From positions 297,740 through 361,739 of the forward strand of contig JAQSXK010000001.1 in NCBI GenBank assembly GCA_029256705.1: DNA of 64,000 nt, given 5' to 3'. Origin of the DNA: Clostridia bacterium (GTDB lineage: Bacteria > Bacillota > Clostridia > TANB77 > CAG-465). A program made the translations under genes and the position numbers. The notes beneath the pieces are model-generated. The model was not told the origin of the DNA. It ran no database searches and worked only from the letters and a program-made list of their open reading frames with translations. Of the stretch, positions 54,223-63,445 are shown piece after piece; position 1 is the first letter of the stretch; every line of letters starts with the position of its first letter.

Positions 54223-55354
54223 CTACTTAATTATACCTGATCCTATATTCAGTATTATACCAATTGATATAATAAAGATTATAGCCACTCCAATCAGTAT
54301 TCCTGACATTGTCTTATATATTGATGCAAAATTAGATAAAACTTTTAATATTTTTTCGTCTTTACATATTGGTTCACATACTGCAGATAATATATTGTAT
54401 ATAACACTTACAGCTATTATCTTTATGACAGGAATAAACATAACACATATAATAACTATTATTCCTATTACGCCTCCAACTTTACTTACAATTTTTGTAG
54501 CACCAACAACTGTTTCAAAGCTATCTGAAAAAAGTTTTCCAACAACAGGTACAAAATTAGATACAACAGCTGATGTAGTCTTTATAGCCAAAGAATCTAC
54601 TGATGATGTAATAGAAGTTTCCATTGAAAGTATCCCTAAAAATACTGTAAGTATAACTCCTATGAGCCAGACAGAACTACTAGAAAACATTTTACTAAGC
54701 TTAGAAAGTCCAATTTTATTATTTAAACTATTTATAATATTAAATGCAACAGATATACTTAAAAATGGTACAATTATATTAGTTATTATATAACCAATAA
54801 ATGAACTTATAAACAGAAGTAATGGTTGTATTATACCTGTTGTTGTTATTCCACCAGAAGCTATGAGTACTGCCATCAAAAATGGTGATATTACTTGCAT
54901 CAGGGTTGTTACAGTTACACATGTAGTCTTAAATGTAGATATTGTATGTACAAAAGTTGTAATCATTACTATAGATAAACTAAGCAAACAAACAAAATCT
55001 GCTATCTGCATAATGCCGCTACCGCTCTTCAATTTCTAGATTTTTAAGAAGTGTTATAAGGACTAATATGATTATTATACTAATTGCACCTTTCAAAGCA
55101 ATAAATATTTCTTTTAAAAATAAATTTAATAATTTACCTATTATTGTGTTATACTCTATACCCTTTCCTTCCATCAGGTCTTGTGATATGTCTTTAACGT
55201 TGAAAACATCTCCAAGTTCACTATCTTCTACATGTTTATTCATTATATTTACATATTCTTCAAGTCCTAATTTATTTATAGTTTCCTCAGCATAGATATT
55301 ACTGCACAGCATTATAGCTATTATAATAACAACTATCTTTTTAATAGATCTCAC
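54223..55354 (-). pseudogene. spoIIIAE: Stage III sporulation protein AE, interrupted by a +1 frameshift
   Basis: SpoIIIAE is usually one polytopic protein of roughly 400 residues. Here its N-terminal part (55354-55019, 111 aa; signal-like segment, EEYVNIMNK, then the first membrane helix ending LITLLKNLEIEER-stop) and its C-terminal part (to 54223; QIADFVCLLSLSIVMIT onward, LMQVISPFLMAVLIASGG) are in different frames. The +1 frame is closed by a TAG just upstream, so the shift must lie within about 17 bases that contain GAA GAG CGG TAG (CGG at 55022-55024). The 5' part starts at GTG 55354 with a poorly spaced RBS. The rest of the operon is intact. Confidence 0.85.
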
Positions 55355-55359
55355 CGCCT

Positions 55360-55743
55360 TTATATAATACTACTTAGTGAATTAACCAAGGCAGAGATAA
55401 GTGGTAAAGATAATGATATTATTATAACTTTACCAGCCATTTCAAGTTTAGTTGCTACGGAGCTTTCACCAGCATCAATGCATATATTCTTACCAAACTC
55501 AATTATATATGATATTCCTGTTACCTTTAAAATTATTGTAAAAAACTCCTTGTTAATACCAGATTTTAAAATTAAATCATCCAGCATTTCTACTACTCCC
55601 GATATCTTTGTAATAGAAAAAATTAATAGTCCAACACCCGCAGCTATAGATAGAGCAAGTGCTATATCTTTTCTCTGCTCTTTCAATGTTAATATCATAA
55701 ATATAGCAAATATACTAAATCCAACAAGTTTAATTACATCCAT
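55360..55743 (-). CDS. spoIIIAD: Stage III sporulation protein AD
   Basis: The 127-residue membrane protein with about four hydrophobic segments includes LKEQRKDIALALSIAAGV and the motif YIIEFGKNICIDAGESSVATKLEMAGK, which is highly characteristic of SpoIIIAD. TAGGTGAT precedes the start. It is flanked by spoIIIAC and spoIIIAE. Confidence 0.95.
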   Translation of the reverse strand: MDVIKLVGFSIFAIFMILTLKEQRKDIALALSIAAGVGLLIFSITKISGVVEMLDDLILKSGINKEFFTIILKVTGISYIIEFGKNICIDAGESSVATKLEMAGKVIIISLSLPLISALVNSLSSII

Positions 55744-55751
55744 TTTATCAC

Positions 55752-55946
55752 CTATAATTTAAATACTGTCTTTACTGTAGAAAATAAAGTTCCTATTTCA
55801 TTTATTACGATCATAAGAACTATTATAAGACCTGTAAGTGTTGTAAGCATTGCTTGATCTTCTCTTCCAGCTTTAGTAAGTACCTGATTTAAAACCGATA
55901 CCAATATTCCTATCCCAGCTATTTTAAATAACAAATCTACATTCAT
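55752..55946 (-). CDS. spoIIIAC: Stage III sporulation protein AC
   Basis: The 64-residue protein with two hydrophobic helices (LLFKIAGIGILVSVLNQVL, LTGLIIVLMIVINEIG) and the linker TKAGREDQAMLTT is the standard short SpoIIIAC. An upstream in-frame ATG at 55961 overlaps the RBS; GGAGGAT 7 bases before ATG 55946 decides the start. Confidence 0.95.
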   Translation of the reverse strand: MNVDLLFKIAGIGILVSVLNQVLTKAGREDQAMLTTLTGLIIVLMIVINEIGTLFSTVKTVFKL

Positions 55947-55964
55947 ATTTCTATCCTCCATGCT

Positions 55965-56480
55965 TTAAACAAATAACACAACTATTATTAATCCAGATAA
56001 AACTCCTATTGTTCTATACATTTTAGAACTTTTCAATTTAACTTCATTTGCCTCTTTAATTTGATTTTGCAAGGTTGAAATACTGTTTTGTATTATATTT
56101 ATTTGCCCCTCAACATTACTTCTACCTAAATTTTTCAAAGTAGATGTAATTATATTTTTGTCATAAACACTTAATCCTTCTATACCGCCAATATTGTCTA
56201 CTATACTTCTATCAACTGCAAACTCTTCATCTTTTAACATATCTACAGCTATATTGCCTATAGCGTATTTTAAGGTTGTTTTAAGTCCCATTCTTGATGT
56301 TTCGTATGCATTAGGTAACAAACTCAAACAATATTTAATTTCATTTTGTACACCTATTAAGAATGATACCATTTCTCTTAGTATATATTCTCTATCATAA
56401 AGTTTTTTAGATTTTGATATACCTAAATATGTAGTTATACCAATTATAATTAGAGCTAATAACATTTTTAATATAAACAT
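55965..56480 (-). CDS. spoIIIAB: Stage III sporulation protein AB
   Basis: The 171-residue protein has N- and C-terminal membrane helices with a helical cytoplasmic middle, resembling GspF-like domains. Landmarks are LREMVSFLIGVQNEIKYCLS and the C-terminal KLKSSKMYRTIGVLSGLIIV. It begins one base after spoIIIAA. Confidence 0.93.
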   Translation of the reverse strand: MFILKMLLALIIIGITTYLGISKSKKLYDREYILREMVSFLIGVQNEIKYCLSLLPNAYETSRMGLKTTLKYAIGNIAVDMLKDEEFAVDRSIVDNIGGIEGLSVYDKNIITSTLKNLGRSNVEGQINIIQNSISTLQNQIKEANEVKLKSSKMYRTIGVLSGLIIVVLFV

Positions 56481-56481
56481 T

Positions 56482-57390
56482 CTAAACTACCTCCATTTCA
56501 ACTTTATTAATCTTATGTATTTTTTTTATTGTTCCAGGACCATTTTCATTTGATAAAATTATAATATTATCAAACATTTCTTCTTTTATTAAACTTTTTA
56601 TAGATTCTTTTTTATAAATATCCTCTATACTTTTGCCATGCATTGTAAATATTAATCCAACACCAGATAATGCAGCATATCTTATTGCTTCCACATCTAA
56701 ATCTGTACCTATTTCATCTGTAGCAATTATTTTTATACCCATACTTCTAACTAACATCTCTATACCAATATATTTAGGAACATTAGTTAAAACATCAGTT
56801 CTCATCCCTATATCAAGTCCCGGAATACCATTGTGTACTGAAGCTATTTCCCCTCTTTCGTCTATAACCCCTACATTTACTCCAGATACGTTTAAATTAG
56901 GTATACCTTGACTGAGTTGTCTAATTATATCTCTAAGCATTGTTGTTTTACCACATCCAGGGGGTGATACAATTAATGTATTAGAAAAATTCTTACTATC
57001 CACAATATGAGGTAGAACCTTATCTGCGCATCCTATTATCTGCCTTGCTATTCTTATATTCATACTATTAATGTTCTTTATATTTTTAATTTTCCCATTA
57101 TCTATAACAACTTCTCCACATATACCTACTCTATGACCGCCTTTTATTGTAACAAATCCTTGATTTATATCATTTTGAATTGCATATATAGAATTGCTTG
57201 AAACTTTTACAAGAATGTCTAATAAGTCTTTAAGCACTGCTATATATTCTAATATTATTTCTTTATTAGATATGTAAATTATAACCTTTCTACCTACTCT
57301 AATTCTTACCTCAGTTACTATACCGGACGAACCGATACCTTGCAATTGCGATTTAATAGACAACGGTAAAATATTTAATATATCTTCCAT
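56482..57390 (-). CDS. spoIIIAA: Stage III sporulation protein AA, ATPase
   Basis: The 302-residue secretion-type ATPase drives the SpoIIIA channel in the mother cell. Walker A is PPGCGKTTMLRDIIRQ, with VIDERGEIAS, DIGMRTDVL and the Walker B-like IATDEIGT. The N-terminal region has VRIRVGRKVIIY and GGHRVGICGEV. It is the first gene of the operon, after a possible SigE promoter. Confidence 0.95.
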   Translation of the reverse strand: MEDILNILPLSIKSQLQGIGSSGIVTEVRIRVGRKVIIYISNKEIILEYIAVLKDLLDILVKVSSNSIYAIQNDINQGFVTIKGGHRVGICGEVVIDNGKIKNIKNINSMNIRIARQIIGCADKVLPHIVDSKNFSNTLIVSPPGCGKTTMLRDIIRQLSQGIPNLNVSGVNVGVIDERGEIASVHNGIPGLDIGMRTDVLTNVPKYIGIEMLVRSMGIKIIATDEIGTDLDVEAIRYAALSGVGLIFTMHGKSIEDIYKKESIKSLIKEEMFDNIIILSNENGPGTIKKIHKINKVEMEVV

Positions 57391-57415
57391 ATTATCACTT
57401 CCTAATTTAATACAT

Positions 57416-57443
57416 ATGTTATACTATATTTATACTGAAATAT
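57416..57443 (-). promoter_or_regulatory. Possible SigE-type promoter of the spoIIIA operon
   Basis: ATATTT (57443-57438), a 14-base spacer and TATAACAT (57423-57416) on the minus strand are a partial match to the mother-cell SigE consensus (KmATATTT / CATACAMT). The assignment rests partly on known regulation of spoIIIA in Bacillus. Confidence 0.35.
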
Positions 57444-57531
57444 TTGTAAAAAAAAATAGGTAATCCCTAAATATTTTGACTACTTTTATACAAAAAAGAT
57501 AAAAAAATAAATATATGTATACTACTCAAAA

Positions 57532-57560
57532 AAAGAAGCAATATATATAATTGCTTCTTT
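57532..57560 (-). terminator. Terminator of the MFS gene
   Basis: AAAGAAGCAAT and ATTGCTTCTTT are perfect 11-base arms with a 7-base loop, followed by a T run on the minus strand. Confidence 0.85.
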
Positions 57561-57591
57561 CTTAATTTATTGTTTTATTTTACTATATTTT

Positions 57592-58836
57592 TTAGCTTTC
57601 GTCGCTTATTTCTGTCCCAAATATTTCATCCTTAGAATAGTCCTTAGGATCTAAGCCTAACTTGTTTTTTATAAACTTTAATATTAAAAATATTATTAAA
57701 ATAGAGAAAACACCAAGAATAATAGCTGTGTTTTTGGTTCCTGCATTGTCTATTATTATTCCACATATGAAAAGCAATAAAGCCCTTCCAACGCCCTCAA
57801 ACACATAAAATACAGATAATATCTTACCTCTTACTACATGTGTTGTAAAATTATTCATATATTTCTTCACAGATATTCTATAGGATCCACTTAAAATACT
57901 TTGAATTAATAATAGGGCTATTGAAATTACCAATGCAACTTTTTTATCTAATAGTATAACATTAAAAACTCCTAAAAGTACTATTGATATTGAAAAAGCA
58001 TATCCAATGAAGGTTAAAGTTTTCCTTTTTAATTTATCTTCTATCCTATATTGAATACTAGATCCTATTCCAACGCAAAGAGTTAGTCCTGCAAATATAA
58101 GTGAATATTCTATCGCACTTACATCCAAATCTACAATCGTACTTTTTTGAATTGTATCTGCAACTTTTATTAATCCAGACATTATAAACGAATATAGAAA
58201 AATAGATATAATTCTTTTGCTTTTCAGTACTAGTTTAAATCCTTTTAAATATTCTTTTACAGAATTTTTTTCTGGCATATAATCTTCTATATCATCAAAA
58301 AAAAGAGAAGTTACAAACGCAATAATTCCAAATGTTAAGGTACATATAATAGGTAAATAATTATTTATTTGAAATAGTGATCCTACAAAAATAGACGATA
58401 GTGCCTCAAAATAATAATACCAAGATACACCTTTTCCCTCTATTTTAGCATAATTTTTTCTGTTATTAGTTTTCTTCAAACTTGCATATAATAGTTGCGT
58501 TTCAGATAAACATTTTAGACAACTACCTAGTGAACATATTGCTTCAGCAATAACAAAGGTCGTAAAGTCTGAACAAAACATAATCATTATCATATGTACT
58601 ATCCATAATAAGTTTCCAAATACCATACTCTTTTTTAGTCCAATTTTTTCTACAATATAATTTGTAGGTACTTGAAATACTGCCATAAAAATAGCAGAAA
58701 ATGCTGACAAATACATTATTTGACCAACAGTTATTCCTTTTGTAATTGTAAAAAAAAGAAATGATATAACTAAATAAAATAGATAATCATATCCAAACAT
58801 TTTGTATACTGGATATATTTTTTCGTTTCTATTCAT
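57592..58836 (-). CDS. Major facilitator superfamily transporter
   Basis: The 414-residue protein has about twelve membrane segments. The first loop motif VPTNYIVEKIGLKKSMVFGN is a variant of MFS motif A. The C-terminal tail is charged (DPKDYSKDEIFGTEISDES). The substrate cannot be predicted. GAGGTA precedes the ATG. It sits between spoIIIA and spmAB but has its own terminator. Confidence 0.85.
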   Translation of the reverse strand: MNRNEKIYPVYKMFGYDYLFYLVISFLFFTITKGITVGQIMYLSAFSAIFMAVFQVPTNYIVEKIGLKKSMVFGNLLWIVHMIMIMFCSDFTTFVIAEAICSLGSCLKCLSETQLLYASLKKTNNRKNYAKIEGKGVSWYYYFEALSSIFVGSLFQINNYLPIICTLTFGIIAFVTSLFFDDIEDYMPEKNSVKEYLKGFKLVLKSKRIISIFLYSFIMSGLIKVADTIQKSTIVDLDVSAIEYSLIFAGLTLCVGIGSSIQYRIEDKLKRKTLTFIGYAFSISIVLLGVFNVILLDKKVALVISIALLLIQSILSGSYRISVKKYMNNFTTHVVRGKILSVFYVFEGVGRALLLFICGIIIDNAGTKNTAIILGVFSILIIFLILKFIKNKLGLDPKDYSKDEIFGTEISDES

Positions 58837-58893
58837 ATTTTACCTCATGGGCTAATTATATCATATATGAATATTTTTTTCTAGTATTTTTAT

Positions 58894-59418
58894 TTAAATT
58901 ATTCCAATATTTATAAGAATAATTGCAGTAATTATTGCTACACTATCTGCAAGTAAACCTGCAATTAAAGTTCCCCTTAAACTCTTTGTTTTAGCTGCAG
59001 CAAATAATATAGTAATTGTGTATAATGTTGTTTCTGTTCCACCCATTATAACAGAAGCCATTTTACCACTTATGGAATCTGGGCCACTATTTTTAAATAT
59101 ATCCATCACTAAAGATGTAGATGCTGCTCCAGATAATGGTCTAAGAGCCATTAATGGAATTATATCCATTGGTACTCCTAATTTATTTAGAAGTGGAATT
59201 ACAGGAGTTAGTATAATATTTAATGCATTAGTATTTCTCAAAAGTCCTATTGCAACTGTTATTCCAAGTACATATGGAAATATTTTGTATACAATTTTAA
59301 GACCATCTATAGCACCTTCTATAAATAAATTATATACATCTTTTTTTTCCTTCACACCCACAATTATAATAATAAAAATCATTATTGGTATCGTACTAAC
59401 AGCTATATAATTTAACAC
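58894..59418 (-). CDS. spmB: Spore maturation protein B
   Basis: The 174-residue nucleoside-recognition (Gate) domain protein has several membrane segments, with LLRNTNALNIIL, IPLMALRPLSGAASTSLVMD and VIMGGTETTLYTITILF. SpmA and SpmB are needed for spore core dehydration. The start is GTG 59418 with AGAGGTG upstream. It is 13 bases after spmA. Confidence 0.93.
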   Translation of the reverse strand: MLNYIAVSTIPIMIFIIIIVGVKEKKDVYNLFIEGAIDGLKIVYKIFPYVLGITVAIGLLRNTNALNIILTPVIPLLNKLGVPMDIIPLMALRPLSGAASTSLVMDIFKNSGPDSISGKMASVIMGGTETTLYTITILFAAAKTKSLRGTLIAGLLADSVAIITAIILINIGII

Positions 59419-59431
59419 ATTTTCACCTCTT

Positions 59432-60004
59432 TTATTTAATAATTTTATTCAATATACTAATGCTTACTAAACCAACAACAAGTGCAACTATTGTAACAAT
59501 CCATACAGGAATTAAAATGTTAGTAGGATTACTAGATCCATATAGTGTCCTAAGGGCTATCATACTAGTAGGTATAAGTTGCAATGACGCTGTATTTATA
59601 AGGACAAATTTTGTCATATTATTACTAGGTTTATCACTTTTATTAACTTTAGCCATAGCTTCAATTGCTTTTATTCCATTAACCGTAGCTGCATTGCCGA
59701 TTCCTAATATATTACTAGTTATATTTAAAGACATGTTTTTTTCAGCTTCTTTGGTCAATTCATTTTTATCAAAAAATCTTAATACAAGTTTATTTATTTT
59801 ATTAGATAATTTTTCTAACAAAGAAGTGTTTTCAAATATTTTAAATAAGCCACTCCAAAAACACATCATACCAGTTAATGTTATTATATTTTCTACAGCT
59901 ATTTTACTTTCACTCATTACTGAACTTGTTACAGCATTCGGATTTCCTGTTAAAAAAGCAATAATTATACTAATTAAAATGATACAAGACCAAATTTTCG
60001 ACAT
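59432..60004 (-). CDS. spmA: Spore maturation protein A
   Basis: The 190-residue Gate-domain membrane protein shows MMCFWSGLFKIFENTSLLEK, NITSNILGIGNAATVNGIKA and INTASLQLIPTSMIALR, matching SpmA. AGGAGG precedes the ATG. Together with spmB it is a two-gene operon, expected in the mother cell. Confidence 0.94.
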   Translation of the reverse strand: MSKIWSCIILISIIIAFLTGNPNAVTSSVMSESKIAVENIITLTGMMCFWSGLFKIFENTSLLEKLSNKINKLVLRFFDKNELTKEAEKNMSLNITSNILGIGNAATVNGIKAIEAMAKVNKSDKPSNNMTKFVLINTASLQLIPTSMIALRTLYGSSNPTNILIPVWIVTIVALVVGLVSISILNKIIK

Positions 60005-60106
60005 TTTTTCCTCCTAGATATGATTTTCATTTACTTTTTTAATATATGTGATATAATATATATATATGAACATATATTATTTACTAGTATAGAAGGGGGA
60101 TAAAAA

Positions 60107-60298
60107 ATGAAAGGATATGAATTAAATAAAAATAAAGAATATGTTAACCAAATAATAGAGGGAATTTATAGAAAAAATGGTCATTGTCCATGTAGAGTTA
60201 CTGTTGATGATACTACACTTTGTCCATGCGACGAATTTGTAAAAGATAATATTTGTAAATGTAAATTATTCGTAAAAAGAGAAGAAGCAGAAAATTAA
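60107..60298 (+). CDS. Mini ferredoxin-thioredoxin reductase catalytic (FTRc)-like protein
   Basis: The 63-residue protein contains CPC (HCPCRVTV), CPC (LCPCDEF) and CKC (NICKCKLF), the cysteine pattern of the FTR catalytic chain, which holds a 4Fe-4S cluster and a redox disulfide. It is shorter than plant and cyanobacterial FTRc (about 110). No thioredoxin gene is adjacent. AGGGGGAT is a strong RBS, and a terminator overlaps the stop. Confidence 0.8.
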   Translation: MKGYELNKNKEYVNQIIEGIYRKNGHCPCRVTVDDTTLCPCDEFVKDNICKCKLFVKREEAEN

Positions 60299-60312
60299 TT
60301 CTGCTTCTTATT
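60282..60312 (+). terminator. Terminator of the FTRc-like gene
   Basis: AAGAAGCAGAA and TTCTGCTTCTT form a perfect 11-base stem around 6 bases; the 5' arm is in the coding region. ATTTAT follows. Confidence 0.75.
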
Positions 60313-61412
60313 TATAACTTTTTATCTATATCTGCATATATATTATTAACTATTTTCTTCAAAGATATTTTATTAAAATCTAATGTATCTATTAACAAAA
60401 TATACTTATTTAAATAATCATTTTGCTTTATAGTTTTTAATGTATATTTATAATTTATATCATAAATTTTAGATAGATTACATATAACATTTTCTAGTTC
60501 ATTATTAACTAAATTAACATCTATTGTGTGTTTTTTATTTATTTCATTTATAATTTCAGATGACATTGTCATATCTTTAGTAATAGAGTAATCATCTTTA
60601 AAATTTCCCTCACTTAAACGTTTAAAAATGTCTAACTTATTTGCATCCCTTACAATGCTACAATATAATTTTTCATCTTCTGTAAAGTTATCATCTATAT
60701 CGTATTTATCATGAGTTCTTACAGCTCTTAATATTATTTTATCATATTTACTATCATATATGAATTGTCTTATTAATCCACTTTCAAGTAAGTCACATCC
60801 ATAATTAGCATGATCAAATATATTATTATCTTCTAATGTATTATTATCTCTTATCTGATCAAATCTTCCTATATCATGTAGTATCCCTATAATATAAGCA
60901 AGAAATATACCTTCTTTATCTAATCCAATACTTTTTGCTATGATTAATGAATTTTCCGCAACATTTATGGTATGGTTATATTTCATAGAAATTAAGTAGT
61001 TTGTTTTATCATAATTTGAAATGAAATTATCAAAAGCATTTTTTATTATGTCAGTATCATATTTGGTAGCAATTATTGGTTCATCAATTTCTTTTTCCTT
61101 TAAAATTGAGCTACCCATAGTTTGATTATATTTCTTTTGATTATATATTACAAACTTTTCATTTATTATCTCCATAATAATAGCTATTCCAGAAGCTATT
61201 ATTGCTAGGTTACCCATTCCAAATATAGATAAAAGTATTCCGGTAATTGCTGTAATTATACCTAATCTATTTGTTATTTTAATATTTCCTGAACTATGAA
61301 TAACTATTATCAATAATAATACAATTATATAAGATGGAGTAATTATATCAGTAAATTCAGCTAAACTATATACCAAATTTGCAATTACACATCCCCATAA
61401 AACTTTTTTCAT
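60312..61412 (-). CDS. Membrane HD-domain phosphohydrolase
   Basis: The 366-residue protein has about four to five hydrophobic segments in the first 110 residues and an HD domain after them. Metal ligands are the histidine in KYNHTINVAENSL, HD in IGILHDIGRFDQ and later RTHDKYDIDD. It probably hydrolyses a nucleotide or cyclic nucleotide in response to a membrane signal. GAGGTGA precedes the start. It converges with the FTRc-like gene. Confidence 0.85.
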   Translation of the reverse strand: MKKVLWGCVIANLVYSLAEFTDIITPSYIIVLLLIIVIHSSGNIKITNRLGIITAITGILLSIFGMGNLAIIASGIAIIMEIINEKFVIYNQKKYNQTMGSSILKEKEIDEPIIATKYDTDIIKNAFDNFISNYDKTNYLISMKYNHTINVAENSLIIAKSIGLDKEGIFLAYIIGILHDIGRFDQIRDNNTLEDNNIFDHANYGCDLLESGLIRQFIYDSKYDKIILRAVRTHDKYDIDDNFTEDEKLYCSIVRDANKLDIFKRLSEGNFKDDYSITKDMTMSSEIINEINKKHTIDVNLVNNELENVICNLSKIYDINYKYTLKTIKQNDYLNKYILLIDTLDFNKISLKKIVNNIYADIDKKL

Positions 61413-61589
61413 CTAATTCACCTCAAAATTAAATATTAAAATATTTAATTCTATATTATAAATAAATTATATATTAAAAAATAAAAATTTGCAATGTTTT
61501 TATTTTATTTTTTTAAAAATGTTAAATAGTGTATTAAAATAAAATGCACATAGTGCCATTTAATATCCAATATACGTAGTAAATAATAA

Positions 61590-61618
61590 AAAAGAGGTAA
61601 TATATTAAATATTACCTC
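61590..61618 (-). terminator. Terminator of the HD-GYP gene
   Basis: GAGGTAATAT and ATATTACCTC are perfect arms with a 5-base loop, followed by TTTTTTATTATT on the minus strand. Confidence 0.9.
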
Positions 61619-61624
61619 CCATTT

Positions 61625-62668
61625 TTAATGCATATATATATCTTTCAATTCATCCATATTATTTGAAAGAAAATTTATAAACTTACTGCATAGTACTGGT
61701 TCAAATTGAGTTCCAGAACACCTCATATACTCTGCTATAATTGAATCAAAGCTTAATGAATTTCTATATGATCTATTTGAGCTCATTGTGTCAAATGCAT
61801 CACATAAACATATTATATATACACTTTCCGGTATACAAGCTGACGGTAAATTATAATATCCCTTTCCATCATACCTTTCATGATGATATTTTATTATCTT
61901 AGATATATTCTCAAATCCCGTTATTCCTTTTACAATAGTTTCACCGTATTCAGTATGTTTTTTTATGGTATTATATTCTTCAACTGAAAGACTGCCTTTT
62001 TTGGTTAAAATCGCTTCTGAAATTCCTATTTTTCCAACATCGTGTAACTTTGAAGCTATTACCAATTCCTCGATTTTCTTTTGTGGCATATCTAATGTCT
62101 TAGCAAATTTCTCTGCAATTATAGAAACTCTCTCTGAATGTCCTCCTGTGTATGAATCTTTAATGTCAATTGTGTTAATAAGTGTATTAACAGTTTGTTT
62201 ATATATATCAGAAAGCTCTTTTTGCAAACTTCCCTTATATTCAATTTTAAGATCAGATTCAAATAACAAAAACATAACGTCGATTTTATGATTAGTCATT
62301 TTATAATTGGTATTACAAAAAATCTCTGAAATTATTTGATTACAGCTACTCATTATAGGGTCAAATCTTTCATTTAATTCATTTATTACTTCAAGTAAAT
62401 AATTCTTATACTCCCATACCTCTAATAGTATAGTAATCGACCTTTTCATAAGTTGTAAACATTCCTTATCATCTACATCAATATCATTCTTTACTTTTAC
62501 AATAATCCTCCTATATGTTTGGTAAACATCAGCAAAAGAAAGCTTTTTAGAAATCCGCATATAAAACTCTAAAATCTCTGCCAGCTCTTCTGTTATTTCA
62601 ATTGTAGCATTCTGCGCTCTCATTATTTTTTCAAACCGTTCTTTATCCTCAGAATCAAATAAATTCAT
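61625..62668 (-). CDS. HD-GYP domain protein, probable cyclic-di-GMP phosphodiesterase
   Basis: The 347-residue cytosolic protein has a helical N-terminal sensor region (residues 1-170) and a C-terminal HD-GYP domain with GGHSERVSIIAEKFA, KLHDVGKIGI, KKHTEYGE and HHERYDGKGYY, followed by DAFDTMSSNRSYR. The GYP motif appears as GKGYY. Two CGG codons encode arginine near the N-terminus (KERFEK, YMRISKK). GAGGAGG precedes the ATG. Confidence 0.9.
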   Translation of the reverse strand: MNLFDSEDKERFEKIMRAQNATIEITEELAEILEFYMRISKKLSFADVYQTYRRIIVKVKNDIDVDDKECLQLMKRSITILLEVWEYKNYLLEVINELNERFDPIMSSCNQIISEIFCNTNYKMTNHKIDVMFLLFESDLKIEYKGSLQKELSDIYKQTVNTLINTIDIKDSYTGGHSERVSIIAEKFAKTLDMPQKKIEELVIASKLHDVGKIGISEAILTKKGSLSVEEYNTIKKHTEYGETIVKGITGFENISKIIKYHHERYDGKGYYNLPSACIPESVYIICLCDAFDTMSSNRSYRNSLSFDSIIAEYMRCSGTQFEPVLCSKFINFLSNNMDELKDIYMH

Positions 62669-62823
62669 GTTCTTCCTCCTCTAAAATTATTTAAAGATTA
62701 CATAATCAATTGACATAAATTATACTATATTTTTGTGAATTTGTCAATAATTCACTCAATTTTATTGTAAAATTGTCGTTTTATGTCGCCTTATTGAAAA
62801 TAAATACAATGTTTATAATAAAA

Positions 62824-62851
62824 AGGATACAGATTTTTTAACCTGCATCCT
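62824..62851 (-). terminator. Terminator of the gene at 62869
   Basis: On the minus strand AGGATGCAG pairs with CTGTATCCT (one wobble), followed by TTTTATT. Confidence 0.75.
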
Positions 62852-62868
62852 ATATTATTCATTAGTAT

Positions 62869-63333
62869 TTAAATTGTATTTGTTTTAATTTTACTTCTAC
62901 TTTCTAAAAATGATATACAATATTCCCTATAATACATAGTATTTCCTAATATCCAATCATCAGTTTCATAGAAGGCATCATCATAATGAAACTCATAAGG
63001 TATATTTAATATACTTTTTTCTTCTCTGAAAATTCTGTATATGTCTTTCGCTTCAATAGTATCTTTTATTATAATTACAGAAAATAAATCACCTAAAATT
63101 CCTGTTCTTTCACCTCTAACTTTTTCTTCCGGTAAATGTAATATCTTAATTTTAAGATCAGATTCTATATTTTGTATTCTTTCAATTATAGAACCTCTTA
63201 ACTTCTGTATTTTTTTATTATCATATCCATTTCTACTTTCCTTAATATCAAATATAAATAAATGAAATTTTCCTTTTTCTTGTGCTAAATAGAACAAATC
63301 GTTATATTCATCCCAAGAAATATTTAACACCAC
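62869..63333 (-). CDS. Unknown soluble protein (154 aa)
   Basis: I do not recognise this protein. It is soluble and alpha/beta-like, with KFHLFIFDIKESRNGYD near the start and a C-terminal EFHYDDAFYETDDWILGN. No ATG lies near the 5' end; the start is taken as GTG 63333 with AAGGTG very close, so it is uncertain. It has a terminator, which supports expression. Confidence 0.55.
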   Translation of the reverse strand: MVLNISWDEYNDLFYLAQEKGKFHLFIFDIKESRNGYDNKKIQKLRGSIIERIQNIESDLKIKILHLPEEKVRGERTGILGDLFSVIIIKDTIEAKDIYRIFREEKSILNIPYEFHYDDAFYETDDWILGNTMYYREYCISFLESRSKIKTNTI

Positions 63334-63445
63334 CTTAAAATTATTTATCAGTTACAATATAAATTATACGTAATATTATACCATAGTATTAGATATAATA
63401 CAAATTATTTGGATTTGTTAAAAAATTAATATATAATAATTTTAA

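Noticed and set aside
59460..60017. 185-codon plus-strand open frame opposite spmA
   Set aside because: It is antisense to SpmA, whose protein is clearly recognisable; hydrophobic genes often leave open antisense frames in A+T-rich DNA.
60107..60298. Ferredoxin or zinc-ribbon
   Set aside because: The CPC-CPC-CxC spacing fits FTRc better than 2[4Fe-4S] ferredoxin or zinc-ribbon patterns.
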